NCBI RefSeq assembly: GCF_008868155.1
Contig: NZ_WBKR01000018.1
Span: 1 to 49,665 of the forward strand
Origin: Micromonospora sp. ALFpr18c
GTDB taxonomy: Bacteria; Actinomycetota; Actinomycetes; Mycobacteriales; Micromonosporaceae
Direction of reading: 5' to 3'
DNA: 49,665 bases
Shown: positions 1-8,207 of the stretch, one piece after another
Layout of the letters: each line of letters opens with the position of its first letter
How positions within the stretch are numbered: position 1 is the stretch's first letter
Notes under the pieces: model-generated
What the model saw: only the letters and a program-made list of their open reading frames with translations
Database searches by the model: none
What the model was told of the DNA's origin: nothing
Made by a program: the position numbers and the translations under genes

Positions 1-289
1 GGTTGCCGGTGTCCAGCGCGGTGGCGAGGTCGACCAGTCGGCGGGCGGCCGCGATGGTGAGGTGCAGTCGTTCCCGCAGCCACACCGTGGTGGAGGAGGC
101 GCCCTGCGCGCGGGCGGTGCCCCGACCGTCGACCTCACGGATCAGGGCCAGCTTCACGGCGGCGAGGCGCTGCTCCAGGCGGTGCGCGGCGTCCAGCGCG
201 GCGATCAGCTCCTGCTCGGGCAGCGCCCTGGCGGCCGTGTCGGCGCAGGCCGCGATAGCGTCCTCTGCCTGCGTCAACTCCCCGACCAT
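1..289 (-). CDS. DUF222 (13E12-repeat) protein, partial at left edge
   Basis: The minus-strand frame from the ATG at 287-289 reads to the left edge without a stop (96 codons). It shows the helical N-terminus of DUF222 proteins: an Ala/Glu-rich helix, then LEQRLAAVKLALIREVDGRG, then a conserved STTVWLRERL segment and AARRLVDLA. In this family the domain usually precedes a C-terminal HNH endonuclease motif, which would lie outside the window. These proteins are multicopy in actinobacteria, and their role (mobile or regulatory nuclease-like) is not established. No strong Shine-Dalgarno site is visible before the ATG, so the start is approximate. The domain call is fairly secure; nuclease activity cannot be judged here. 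Confidence 0.75.
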   Translation of the reverse strand, partial: MVGELTQAEDAIAACADTAARALPEQELIAALDAAHRLEQRLAAVKLALIREVDGRGTARAQGASSTTVWLRERLHLTIAAARRLVDLATALDTGN

Positions 290-377
290 GACCCGACACT
301 AGAACAGGTGTACGACAAATTTCAGCGACCATGATCGATCTGAAGGCATCGGAGGTGCGAGCGCACCCGACCTCGGC

Positions 378-411
378 GTGCGGCGGGGCGACCGAATTCG
401 CCCCGCCGCAC
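378..411 (-). terminator. Hairpin terminator after chitosanase
   Basis: A perfect 13-bp stem (378-390 with 399-411) with an 8-nt loop lies just downstream, on the minus strand, of the chitosanase stop at 422-424. No T-run follows, as is usual in high-GC actinomycetes. It probably separates this gene from the DUF222 gene that starts at 289. Confidence 0.7.
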
Positions 412-421
412 CATCGAAGCC

Positions 422-1595
422 CTAACCGATGCGGTCCTGGTCGCCGTAGACGGCGAACACCAGGGGCGTGGTCAGGTTGAAGTTTCCGTTGGTGAGGAAC
501 ACCCGCTGGGCCGTGTCGACGCGGGACGTGTCCGAGTGGGCCTCCTCCTTCTTCATCTCGACGACCCGCTCGTCGAGGAACGCGTTGAGCCAGGTCCGCT
601 CGTCGCCGCCCTGGGCCGGGGGCTTCGCGCGGGCGAGGGCGCGGCTGCGGATCTGGCGCATGCCCTCGTACCCGTGCATCACCGCCGCGTCGTAGTAGGC
701 GAACTGGCCGAGTGCCCGGACCCGGTCGTTCTTGCCGTCGCGTACCGACGGGTTGAAGTACACCCGGTCACGTTCGGCCTCCTGCGCGGCCCGGAACACC
801 GAGTCGTTGGCGGCGGTCCGCCAGTCGCGGGGGAAGTTGGGGTCGAGGCCGGCGTGCGAGGCGGTGCCGTTGACGGCGCGCAGCGCCGGCAGGTAGCCGG
901 CCAGCACGTTGCCCGGCTTGGTCCGGGTGTACGCCTCGACCAGTTCCAGCATGTCGCCGGTGCCGGAGCAGAAGCCGATGATGCCGGCGGTGTAGCCGCG
1001 CCCGTCGCCGATGTCCTCGATGTAGGAGAACTGCGCGCGCCAGTCGAGCGACGAGTTCTCCGCCGCCGAGACGAGCTGCATGGCGACGTCCTTCTTCGCC
1101 GGGTCATCGAGGTTGGTGCCCGCCGGGTAGGGTCCACTGCTGGTTGGAGGTGCCGCCGCAGGTCCAGATCTGCAGCCGGGCGCCGTTGGCCGTGCTCCGG
1201 TCGGTGACGTCGAGGCACTTGCCGGAGCCGGTGTTGACGAGCGCGCCGCTGCTGGCGGTCCACTTCTGCGCGCCGGTGCCGTTGCAGTCGTACAGCTGCA
1301 CCTTCGCGCCGTTGGCGGTGGACGCGGCGGTGACGTCGAGGCATTTGCCGAGTGCCCGGACGGAGTTGTCGGTGTTGCCGACCGTCCACGTCTGGGCGGC
1401 GCTGCCGTTGCAGTCGTAGAGCTGCACCGCTGTGCCGTTGGCCGGGTTCGCCCCGGCGACGTCGACGCACTTGCCGGCGAGGCCGGTGATCGGGCCGGCG
1501 GTCGCGGCGCTGGCCGACGGGAGACCGTAGCCGAGCGCCGCGACGGCGGCCAGCAGGGCGCCCACGGCGGAGGCGGCTGTTCTCTTGCGCACCAT
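422..1595 (-). pseudogene. Secreted ricin-lectin/GH46 chitosanase, split by a one-base frameshift
   Basis: The ATG at 1593-1595 is preceded by GAGGA and opens a signal peptide (MVRKRTAASAVGALLAAVAA). A ricin B-type lectin/CBM13 trefoil follows, with three QxW repeats (QTW, QKW, QQW; roughly residues 35-158). That frame stops near 1104 after QQWTLP. The GH46 domain continues in another frame to 422, with the family hallmarks AENSSLDW (catalytic Glu) and EDIGDGRGYTAG (catalytic Asp). Removing one G from the run near 1110-1116 gives a smooth join through AGTNLDDPAKKDVAMQLVS, which is the normal GH46 N-terminus. The intact enzyme would be a secreted endo-chitosanase. Either the gene is freshly inactivated or the base is a sequencing error. 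As written, only the lectin part would be translated from the native start. Confidence 0.85.
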
Positions 1596-1695
1596 GGTGT
1601 TCCTCGGGGAAGGGGCGGCGTGCCGCCGGCCGGTCGGTGGCCCGGCGCGGCGATCGGCCCCGGCGGGCACCGCGAGCATCAGGAAACTGTATTAA

Positions 1696-1724
1696 CAGAT
1701 AGCAGTGCGTCGATCAACTGTCAA
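1696..1724 (-). promoter_or_regulatory. Sigma-70-like promoter for the chitosanase gene
   Basis: On the minus strand TTGACA (1719-1724) is followed after 17 bp by TATCTG (1696-1701). A short inverted repeat, CTGT/ACAG, at 1687-1698 overlaps the expected start site and could bind a regulator. The untranslated leader would be about 90 nt. The call rests on sequence only. Confidence 0.5.
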
Positions 1725-1783
1725 ACGGTGACGGTGCGGGATCAACCGAGGAAGTCGTTGGTGGCATCGGCTGTTCACCTCTG

Positions 1784-1814
1784 TTGCAACGGCCTGTGCG
1801 CCGCTGGCTATCCT
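1784..1814 (+). promoter_or_regulatory. Possible promoter of the ECF sigma operon
   Basis: TTGCAA (1784-1789) is followed after 19 bp by TATCCT (1809-1814), about 50 bp before the sigma-factor start. The spacing is long. A GCAAC core at 1786-1790 could instead be part of an ECF-type -35 element used for autoregulation. Weak evidence. Confidence 0.3.
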
Positions 1815-1863
1815 CGGCCGGCACACGGATCAGCGGAACCCAGCGCCGCCCGACGGACAGAGA

Positions 1864-2475
1864 ATGGTCATGGAGTCGAGTCTGCGTGCCCGGGTGCGAG
1901 CCGGTGATCCCGGCGCGTTCGCCGAGCTCTTCGACCAGCACGCGCGCTCGGTGTACAACCACGCGTTCCGGCTCACCGCCGACTGGGCCACGGCGGAGGA
2001 CGTCATGGCCGCCACCTACCTGCAGGCGTGGCGTTCCCGCGACCGGGTCACCGAGGACGGCGGCTCGCTGCGGCCGTGGCTGCTGGGCATCGCCACGAAC
2101 GAGGCCCGCAACCACATTCGCAGCAACCGCCGCTACCGCCGGGTGGCTGCCGCGCTGCTCGCCGGCGACCGCACCCAGCCCGACCACGCCGACGAGGTCG
2201 CCGGCCGGCTCGACGACACCCGGCGGATCGCCGCCGCGATCGAGGCGCTCACCCGGCTGCGTCGACCCGAGCGCGAGGTGCTGACGTTGTGCCTGTGGGA
2301 GGGCCTGGACTACGAGGCCGCAGCCCAGGCGCTGGGGGTGCCGGTCGGCACCGTCCGGTCCCGGTTGTCGCGGGCTCGCGCCCGGCTGCGTACCCTCGTC
2401 GACGCCCCGCCACGCGCCTCCCGGCAGCCGGTCCTGGACGACCCGGTCTCGCTCGTGCGGGAGGTAAGCCAGTGA
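1864..2475 (+). CDS. RNA polymerase sigma factor, ECF subfamily
   Basis: This 203-residue protein has both ECF sigma domains. Region 2 covers roughly residues 15-85 (FAELFDQHARSVYNHAFRL, AEDVMAATYLQAWR). Region 4 covers roughly 120-180, with the helix-turn-helix segment YEAAAQALGVPVGTVRSRLS. It would redirect RNA polymerase to a small regulon. A second ATG lies two codons downstream (1870), so the start is uncertain by two residues. The stop overlaps the GTG of the next gene (GTGA), which implies translational coupling. Cognate target promoters are not known. Confidence 0.9.
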   Translation: MVMESSLRARVRAGDPGAFAELFDQHARSVYNHAFRLTADWATAEDVMAATYLQAWRSRDRVTEDGGSLRPWLLGIATNEARNHIRSNRRYRRVAAALLAGDRTQPDHADEVAGRLDDTRRIAAAIEALTRLRRPEREVLTLCLWEGLDYEAAAQALGVPVGTVRSRLSRARARLRTLVDAPPRASRQPVLDDPVSLVREVSQ

Positions 2476-3176
2476 GCGCGCCCGACCCGTCCGAGTGGAC
2501 CGGAATCGCCCCGCACCCCGGTGCGCGTGACCTGCCACCGGGTCGCCACGAGCTGCACCGCGACCGCCTGCTGGCGGCGATCGCGCAGGAGACGCGTACC
2601 CCCGGGGTCGCCCGCACGTGGCGGCGGCCCGCCCTGGCGGCGGCCGCGCTGGTCCTGGTCGCGGGCGTCGGCGCCGGGCTCGCCGCCACCGCCGGTGACG
2701 ACCCGCCGGCGGCCCTCCCGGCGCCGGTCGCGAGCCGCCCGGCCGCCCGGCCCGCGCCACCGGGCGGGACCGCGAAGATCCAGGGGTACGGCACGGTGCG
2801 GCACCTCACCGCCACCGCCGATTTGGTGGTCCGTGGCGAGGCGCAGTCGGCGGCGGACGGTCGGGTCGTCTACCGGGTGGCCGAGGTGCTCTACCGCGCG
2901 TCGCACGCCCCGGTGTCCGCAAAGATCACGGTGCTGGCACCGGAGGCGACCGGCCGGGCGACCGTGCTCTACCTGGCGCTCAGCGACCCACTGACACCCG
3001 CCTACACGCCGCTCGGCGGTGACGTCGGGATCTTCGACGTCACCGGGGACACGGTCACCAGCCGCTCGGCGACCAGATCGGTGACCGGGCTGCGCGCCGA
3101 GCACGCCACCACGGCGGGACGCGCGTTCGTCACGACGCTGCCCGAGCTGCGCCAGGTCGCGGCCGAGCGAGGCTGA
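2472..3176 (+). CDS. Membrane protein coupled to the ECF sigma factor, putative anti-sigma factor
   Basis: The GTG start at 2472 overlaps the sigma stop, with GAGGTAA upstream. The 234-residue product has a cytoplasmic N-terminus of about 50 residues (DLPPGRHELHRDRLLAAIAQ), one transmembrane helix at roughly residues 54-75, a Pro/Ala-rich linker, and an extracytoplasmic domain from about residue 98 (IQGYGTVRHLTATADLVVRGE). The position and topology suggest an anti-sigma factor or sensor, but no HxxxCxxC zinc anti-sigma motif is present. The outer domain is clearly paralogous to the lipoprotein encoded next. The function is inferred from context. Confidence 0.7.
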   Translation: MSAPDPSEWTGIAPHPGARDLPPGRHELHRDRLLAAIAQETRTPGVARTWRRPALAAAALVLVAGVGAGLAATAGDDPPAALPAPVASRPAARPAPPGGTAKIQGYGTVRHLTATADLVVRGEAQSAADGRVVYRVAEVLYRASHAPVSAKITVLAPEATGRATVLYLALSDPLTPAYTPLGGDVGIFDVTGDTVTSRSATRSVTGLRAEHATTAGRAFVTTLPELRQVAAERG

Positions 3177-3318
3177 GGCCCAGGTCGCGACCGAGCGGAG
3201 CCGGCGCGCCGAAGAATCGTGGAACTCGGTGCCCGGGCCGCACAGATAGAGGGCGTAAGCAGTGCCGCGACCCGGGCGAGACGACCCGGGACGGCACCGA
3301 GACGCGAGGAGCGTTCCC

Positions 3319-3939
3319 ATGGCAGTCGACCTCCGCCGTACCCGGCCCCTGTGGGTCGCGGCCGCCGCCGTGCTCGCCGCGGCGGCGCTGTCCGCCTGCG
3401 GCAGCGCCGACGACGCCGCCCCGGCCGCCGCGCCGACGGCGCCGAGCACGGCCAGTGCGGCCACGCCAACGGACGCGCCGCCCCCGCCGGTCAAGGGCAA
3501 GCTGCGCGGGTACGGCACCGTTCGGCAGCTCAGTGAGACCGCCGATCTCGTCGTACGCGGCGAGGTCGAGGCGGCCGGGTTCCGGGTCGACGAGGTGCTG
3601 CGCGCCGGCGGCGGATCCGACGTGCGGCCCGGTGCCCGGATCACCCTCGCCAGCCTCGACTCCGGTGTGGCCGACATGGCCCACATGTCGAAGCTCGACG
3701 CGGGCCAGGTCGTGGTGCTGTACCTGGCGAAGGACCCGGCTGCCCCGACGTACCGGACGCTCAGCGGCGACTTCGGCGTGTTCGACGTGACCGGCGGTGG
3801 TGACGACGCCGTCGCGTCGACCCGCTCGCAGGCCATGGCGGTCACCGGCCTGCTCGCCGAGGACCCGGCCGCGTCCGGCCGAGGCTTCCGCACCACCCTC
3901 GGCCAGTTGCGTACCGCCGCCGCCCAGGTCGGCCGGTAG
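3319..3939 (+). CDS. Lipoprotein paralogous to the outer domain of the preceding membrane protein
   Basis: The ATG at 3319 is preceded by GAGGA. The 206-residue product has a lipoprotein signal with lipobox LSAC (Cys near residue 27), then an Ala/Pro-rich linker, then a domain sharing GYGTVR-L--TADLVVRGE, the YLA-x-DP...PTY/AYT-L-GD-G-FDVTG core, and a C-terminal VTGL-AE---GR-F-TTL block with the gene upstream. Two proteins with the same outer domain, one tied to a sigma factor and one anchored as a lipoprotein, suggest a sensing pair at the cell surface. The domain itself is not one I can name. Confidence 0.7.
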   Translation: MAVDLRRTRPLWVAAAAVLAAAALSACGSADDAAPAAAPTAPSTASAATPTDAPPPPVKGKLRGYGTVRQLSETADLVVRGEVEAAGFRVDEVLRAGGGSDVRPGARITLASLDSGVADMAHMSKLDAGQVVVLYLAKDPAAPTYRTLSGDFGVFDVTGGGDDAVASTRSQAMAVTGLLAEDPAASGRGFRTTLGQLRTAAAQVGR

Positions 3940-3947
3940 GGCCGGGA

Positions 3948-3983
3948 CGTGGACGGCACCCGAACCGCCGGGTGCCGTCCACG
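3948..3983. terminator. Bidirectional terminator between lipoprotein and GH43 genes
   Basis: A perfect 14-bp stem (3948-3961 with 3970-3983) and an 8-nt loop lie between two converging genes, ending four bases from the GH43 stop. Confidence 0.75.
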
Positions 3984-3986
3984 AAC

Positions 3987-5612
3987 TCAGTGTTCCCGGT
4001 AGGTGGCCAGGTCGAAGTCGGCGTACACGCCGTCGCCGCCGAGGTCCTGCACCCAGAGGCCGAGGAACGCCCCCGTGAAGCCCCACGCCGCCGGCTCGCC
4101 GTCGATGATCAGCGCGGCGTGCTCGTCGGACAGGATCGTCGCGTCCAGGTCGACGGGCAGCCGCTGCCAGCCGGCGCCGAGGTCGTAGTCGAACCGCACC
4201 ACCGGCCCGTCGAACACCGCCCGCAGACCGACCCGGGTGACGCCGCTCGCGTCGACGGTCAGATCGGGGTACGGGGTGCGCCGCCCGTTGTCGGAGCTGA
4301 GCAGCTCCAGCACCGTCCGCCCGTCGTCGGCCCTGGTCAGGTAGAGGTGGTGCCAGTTGAGGGTGTTGTAGTAGGCGGTGATCCCGGCGAGCTGGCGGTG
4401 GTCGACCGGGTCGAACTCGACAACGGTCTCCAACGAACAGCGCGTCGCTCCGACGCGCCGGGCGACCAGGCTGGGCGACTGCCGGCCGACCGGCGACTGC
4501 CCACCGTGGACCCGCAGGTGAGACGGGCGCGCCCGCAGGTCGACCCAGTCCGTGGTGGCCGGGCGGCGCAGCGTCGACCAGGAGGCGCCCAGCTCGGCGT
4601 CGTCGAAGTGGTCGGTGGCCGGTTCCGCCGGCCACGGGTGCTCGGGCAGGTCGGGCGCGACGACCTCGTCGGCCGGCACCCCGCCGGGGATCCGGGGCCA
4701 GCCGCCGGACGGCCACTCCACCCGCTGGATCGCGGTCTCCCTGCCCAGCACACAGCTGCCCAGCGGGGAGTAGGGGCGGCCGACCAGGTGGGCCAGATAC
4801 CACTCGTCGTCCTGGGTGCGGACGAGGCTGCCGTGCCCGGCCTTCTGCAATCGCAGGTCCGGTCGGCCGACCGAGGTCAGCAGCGGCCCGTCCGGGTCCA
4901 CCTCGTACGGCCCGAACAGCTCCCGCGACCGTGCCACGGTGACCTGGTGCTCCCAGCTGGTGCCACCCTCGGCGGTGATCAGCCAGTACCAGCCGTCGTG
5001 GCGGTACAGGTGCGGCCCCTCGGTCACCCCGACCGGGGTGCCGGTGAACAGGATGCGGGGCCGTCCGACGAGTCGGCGCGTGGCCCGGTCGTACTGCTGG
5101 ATCTCGATGCCGCCGAAGCGGTCCCGGCCGGGACGCCAGTCCGCGCTCATGCTCAACAGCCAGCTGGTGCCGTCGTCGTCGTGAAACAGCGCGGCGTCGA
5201 ACCCCCGCCCGTGCAGCTTCACCGGGTCCGACCAGGGGCCGGCGATGTCGGGGGCGGTGACCAGGAAGTTCTGTGGATCCCAGTAACCGCTGGCGAAGCT
5301 GGCCACGTCGCTGTAGACGAGATGGAACTCGCCGTCGTGGTAGGTCAGGTCCGGTGCCCACACCCCGTTCGAGTCGCCGCAGCCGCGCAGGTCGAGCAGG
5401 CGGCGATCGGTGATGACGCCACCGAGGGTGCGCCAGTTCACGAGGTCACGGGAGTGGTGTATCCGTACCCCCGGATACCACTCGAAGGTCGAGGTGGCCA
5501 GGTAGTAGTCGTCGCCGACGCGCAGGATCGACGGATCCGGGTGGAACCCGGCAAGGACGGGATTGCGGATCGACCGGGCAGCGGTCGCCACGTCAGCGGT
5601 GTCGGTCGACAC
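3987..5612 (-). CDS. Glycoside hydrolase family 43, beta-xylosidase/arabinofuranosidase-like
   Basis: The GTG start at 5610-5612 has AGAGGAG five bases upstream. The 541-residue enzyme lacks a signal peptide, so it likely acts inside the cell. The five-blade propeller carries the GH43 base in NPVLAGFHPDPS (Asp26), the segment GVWAPDL, and the general-acid motif VTEGPHLYRH. A C-terminal beta-sandwich (about residues 345-541, with ITAYYNTLNWHHLYL) resembles the DUF1349/GH43 C2 module typical of 1,4-beta-xylosidases. Divergence from a sugar importer suggests hydrolysis of imported xylo- or arabino-oligosaccharides. The exact substrate is not determined by sequence. Confidence 0.88.
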   Translation of the reverse strand: MSTDTADVATAARSIRNPVLAGFHPDPSILRVGDDYYLATSTFEWYPGVRIHHSRDLVNWRTLGGVITDRRLLDLRGCGDSNGVWAPDLTYHDGEFHLVYSDVASFASGYWDPQNFLVTAPDIAGPWSDPVKLHGRGFDAALFHDDDGTSWLLSMSADWRPGRDRFGGIEIQQYDRATRRLVGRPRILFTGTPVGVTEGPHLYRHDGWYWLITAEGGTSWEHQVTVARSRELFGPYEVDPDGPLLTSVGRPDLRLQKAGHGSLVRTQDDEWYLAHLVGRPYSPLGSCVLGRETAIQRVEWPSGGWPRIPGGVPADEVVAPDLPEHPWPAEPATDHFDDAELGASWSTLRRPATTDWVDLRARPSHLRVHGGQSPVGRQSPSLVARRVGATRCSLETVVEFDPVDHRQLAGITAYYNTLNWHHLYLTRADDGRTVLELLSSDNGRRTPYPDLTVDASGVTRVGLRAVFDGPVVRFDYDLGAGWQRLPVDLDATILSDEHAALIIDGEPAAWGFTGAFLGLWVQDLGGDGVYADFDLATYREH

Positions 5613-5641
5613 GGGGGCTCCTCTGGGTGGCTCTCTGGAAC

Positions 5642-5649
5642 TTCCGGAA
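5642..5649. promoter_or_regulatory. Palindrome TTCCGGAA upstream of the GH43 gene
   Basis: TTCCGGAA lies about 30 bp before the GH43 start. A related half-site (AAGTTCCGGAGA) recurs at 5784-5795 upstream of the importer gene. Shared sites flanking a divergent promoter would suit co-regulation by the LacI protein encoded at 9060. Inference only. Confidence 0.3.
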
Positions 5650-5717
5650 ACTTGCGGTCCAGGGTCGCTGGAAGTCCTGCCTACGCTAGCCGGTCTTATC
5701 GCAATAGGACAGGGGTC

Positions 5718-5746
5718 TTGACCGGTGTGGAAACAGCTCGTAGCGT
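5718..5746 (+). promoter_or_regulatory. Promoter of the sugar ABC importer operon
   Basis: TTGACC (5718-5723) and TAGCGT (5741-5746) are separated by 17 bp, a good sigma-70-type match for an actinomycete. Transcription would start near 5753, just before the palindrome at 5759-5771. Confidence 0.5.
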
Positions 5747-5758
5747 GCCCGCCATCGA

Positions 5759-5771
5759 CCGGTAATACCGG
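5759..5771. promoter_or_regulatory. Candidate LacI-type operator
   Basis: The arms CCGGTA and TACCGG form an odd palindrome around a central A. It sits at about +6 to +18 of the predicted start site, where repressor binding would block transcription. The LacI regulator at the end of this operon is the obvious candidate ligand sensor. Confidence 0.45.
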
Positions 5772-5863
5772 CGAAGCAATGAAAGTTCCGGAGATCCATG
5801 TTCGCGCACCCTGCCGGCTCGACCGGCGACCGAGCACCCCGTGAATCCCCGAAGGGATGGATC

Positions 5864-7156
5864 ATGACCACGCACCTTTCCCGCCGAACGCTGCTCGGCC
5901 TCGCCGGCGCCGGTGCCGGCGCCTACCTGCTCAGCGCCTGCAGCGACGGCGAGTCGGCCGACCCGAACGCCCCGCAGACCATCAACTGGTGGCACATCCA
6001 GAACACCGAACCGATGCTGCCGGTCTGGGCGGCGATGGCCAACGAGTACAAGACCGCGCACAGCAACGTCACCATCACCATCCAGCCGCTGGAGAACGAG
6101 GCGTTCAAGGCCAAGCTCACCACCGCCACGCAGGCCGGCGACCCGCCGGACCTCTTCCAGTCGTGGGGTGGCGGCGTACTCAAGCAGCAGGTGGACGCCG
6201 GCCTGGTCAAGGACCTCACCGACGACCTGAAGTCGCTGGCCGACGGCATCCTGCCGGCCGCCATGCAGCCGTACACGATCGACGGCAAGATCTACGGCAT
6301 CCCGTTCGACATCGGCATGGTCGGTTTCTGGTACAACAAGGACCTCTTCGCCCGCGCCGGCATCACCGAGACCCCCACCACCTGGACCGGCGTGCTCGAC
6401 GCCGTCCGCAAGCTCAAGACCGCCGGCACCACCCCGATCGCCCTGGCCGGCAAGGACAAGTGGCCCGCCCACTTCTACTGGTCCTACCTGGCGATGCGCA
6501 TCGGTGGGGTGGGCGCGCTGCAGAAGGCCGTCGACGACAAGAACTTCGACACCCCCGACCTCGCGGCCGCCGGCGAGCGACTCAAGGAACTCGTCGACCT
6601 GCAGCCGTTCCAGAAGGGCTTCCTCGGCGCGGAGTACGGGTCGCCCGACGGGCAGGCCGCCACGATGGGCAACGGCGGCGCGGCCATGGAGCTGATGGGC
6701 CAGTGGGCGCCGGCGGTGCAGGCGTCCAGCTCCACCAGCAAGAAGGGCATCGGCGACAAGCTCGGCTTCTTCCCGTTCCCCGCCGTGGACGGCGGCAAGG
6801 GCTCCGCCACCGAGGTCTTCGGCGGTGGCAACGGCTTCGCCGTCGGCAAGGACGCTCCGGCTGCCACCATCGATTTCCTGAAGTTCCTGCTCAGCGCCGA
6901 CAACCAGCGTCGGTCCGCGAAGACCGGCGCGGTGCTGCCCACGGTGAAGGACGCCACCGACGCCATCACCGACCCCAACAACAAGGTCGTCGCGGAGACC
7001 CTGGCCAAGAACACGGGCTTCCAGCTGTACCTCGACCAGGCGTACGCGCCGGCACTCGGGCAGCAGATCAACGACAGCGTCGCCGAGATCATCGCCGGCA
7101 AGAAGCAGCCCGCGGCGATCCTCAAGGACATCACGCAGGTGGCGAAGACCGTCTGA
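5864..7156 (+). CDS. Sugar ABC transporter substrate-binding lipoprotein
   Basis: The ATG at 5864 follows GAAGGGA at 6-nt spacing. The 430-residue protein starts with a twin-arginine-like segment (SRRTLLGL) and a lipobox LSAC, so it is probably a Tat-exported lipoprotein. The mature part is a family 1 extracellular solute-binding protein (INWWHIQNTEP, a WSYLAM segment, and a C-terminal Lys/Ala-rich helix). It would capture oligosaccharides and deliver them to the two permeases downstream. The neighbouring GH43 suggests xylo- or arabino-oligosaccharides. Confidence 0.9.
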   Translation: MTTHLSRRTLLGLAGAGAGAYLLSACSDGESADPNAPQTINWWHIQNTEPMLPVWAAMANEYKTAHSNVTITIQPLENEAFKAKLTTATQAGDPPDLFQSWGGGVLKQQVDAGLVKDLTDDLKSLADGILPAAMQPYTIDGKIYGIPFDIGMVGFWYNKDLFARAGITETPTTWTGVLDAVRKLKTAGTTPIALAGKDKWPAHFYWSYLAMRIGGVGALQKAVDDKNFDTPDLAAAGERLKELVDLQPFQKGFLGAEYGSPDGQAATMGNGGAAMELMGQWAPAVQASSSTSKKGIGDKLGFFPFPAVDGGKGSATEVFGGGNGFAVGKDAPAATIDFLKFLLSADNQRRSAKTGAVLPTVKDATDAITDPNNKVVAETLAKNTGFQLYLDQAYAPALGQQINDSVAEIIAGKKQPAAILKDITQVAKTV

Positions 7157-7208
7157 CCGTGGCCCTTCCCTCATCCGTAGCCGGCCGTAGAACCCGAGTG
7201 GAGCAGGC

Positions 7209-8207
7209 ATGACCAGGCCATCGACCGTGTCCGACACGAGGCGCGGCGACACGGCGACCGATCCGCCGGCACCGGGGCCGGGCACCGCGCGACAGCGCGG
7301 CCGCCAGCCCCGGCCGGGCCGGGGCGGCGTCCTCGCCGTGTTCCTGGCGCCTGCCCTGGCGCTGTTCCTGCTGCTGGTCGTCGCCCCCATCGTGGTGGCC
7401 AGCTACGCCAGTCTCTACAAGTGGAACGGCTTCGGACTGCCGGAGAACTTCGTCGGGCTGGACAACTACACCCGCGCGTTCGGCGACCCGACCTTCCGCG
7501 GCGACCTGTGGCGTGGCCTCGTGCTCGTGCTGCTGTCCCTGGCCGTGCAGCTGCCCGCCGCACTGGCCCTGGCCATGCTCCTCAACCAGCCGCTGCGCGG
7601 CCGGGCCGCCTACCGGCTGATCTTCTTCGCGCCGTACGTGCTCTCCGAGGTCACCACGGCCGTCCTGTTCACGCTGGTGTTCTCACCGAACCGAGGGTTG
7701 GGCGAGTCGGTCTCCCAGTGGTTGGGCGCCGACGCCGGAGCGGTCTTCGCCGACCCGGACACCGTGCTGTTCGCCGTCTTCCTGGTGGTGTCCTGGAAGT
7801 ACTTCGGCCTCTACATGATGCTGTTCCTGGCGGCGCGGCAGGGCATCCCCAAGGAGCTGTCCGAGGCCGCGGTCACCGACGGCGCCAGCGCCTGGCAGGC
7901 GTTCCGGCACGTCACCCTGCCCCTGCTCGGCCCGACGATCCGGATCAGCGTGTTCCTGTCGGTCATCGGCACCATCCAACTGTTCGACATGGTCTGGGTG
8001 CTCACCGGCGGCGGCCCGATCCACTCCTCGGAGACCATGGCCGTCACGATGTACCAGTACGGCTTCCGCCGCTTCGAGGTGGGCTACGCCAGCGCGATCA
8101 GCATCATCATGTTCCTGCTGAGCCTCGTCTTCGCCCTGTTCTACCAGCGCATCGTCCTGCGTCGGGACACCGCGGGCGCGATCACCAACCAGGGAGGCCA
8201 GCGATGA
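7209..8207 (+). CDS. Sugar ABC transporter permease (MalF type)
   Basis: This 332-residue protein has six predicted transmembrane helices, beginning around residue 40 after a Pro/Arg-rich cytoplasmic tail. The permease EAA loop reads ELSEAAVTDGASAWQAFRHV, which contacts the ATPase. No ATPase gene is present in the operon; such importers in actinomycetes commonly share an MsiK-like ATPase encoded elsewhere. The stop overlaps the next start by four bases. Confidence 0.92.
   Translation: MTRPSTVSDTRRGDTATDPPAPGPGTARQRGRQPRPGRGGVLAVFLAPALALFLLLVVAPIVVASYASLYKWNGFGLPENFVGLDNYTRAFGDPTFRGDLWRGLVLVLLSLAVQLPAALALAMLLNQPLRGRAAYRLIFFAPYVLSEVTTAVLFTLVFSPNRGLGESVSQWLGADAGAVFADPDTVLFAVFLVVSWKYFGLYMMLFLAARQGIPKELSEAAVTDGASAWQAFRHVTLPLLGPTIRISVFLSVIGTIQLFDMVWVLTGGGPIHSSETMAVTMYQYGFRRFEVGYASAISIIMFLLSLVFALFYQRIVLRRDTAGAITNQGGQR

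Noticed and set aside
3130..5361. A 743-residue minus-strand frame overlapping the GH43 and lipoprotein genes
   Set aside because: It has arginine-rich, motif-free translation in the wrong frame of well-supported genes.
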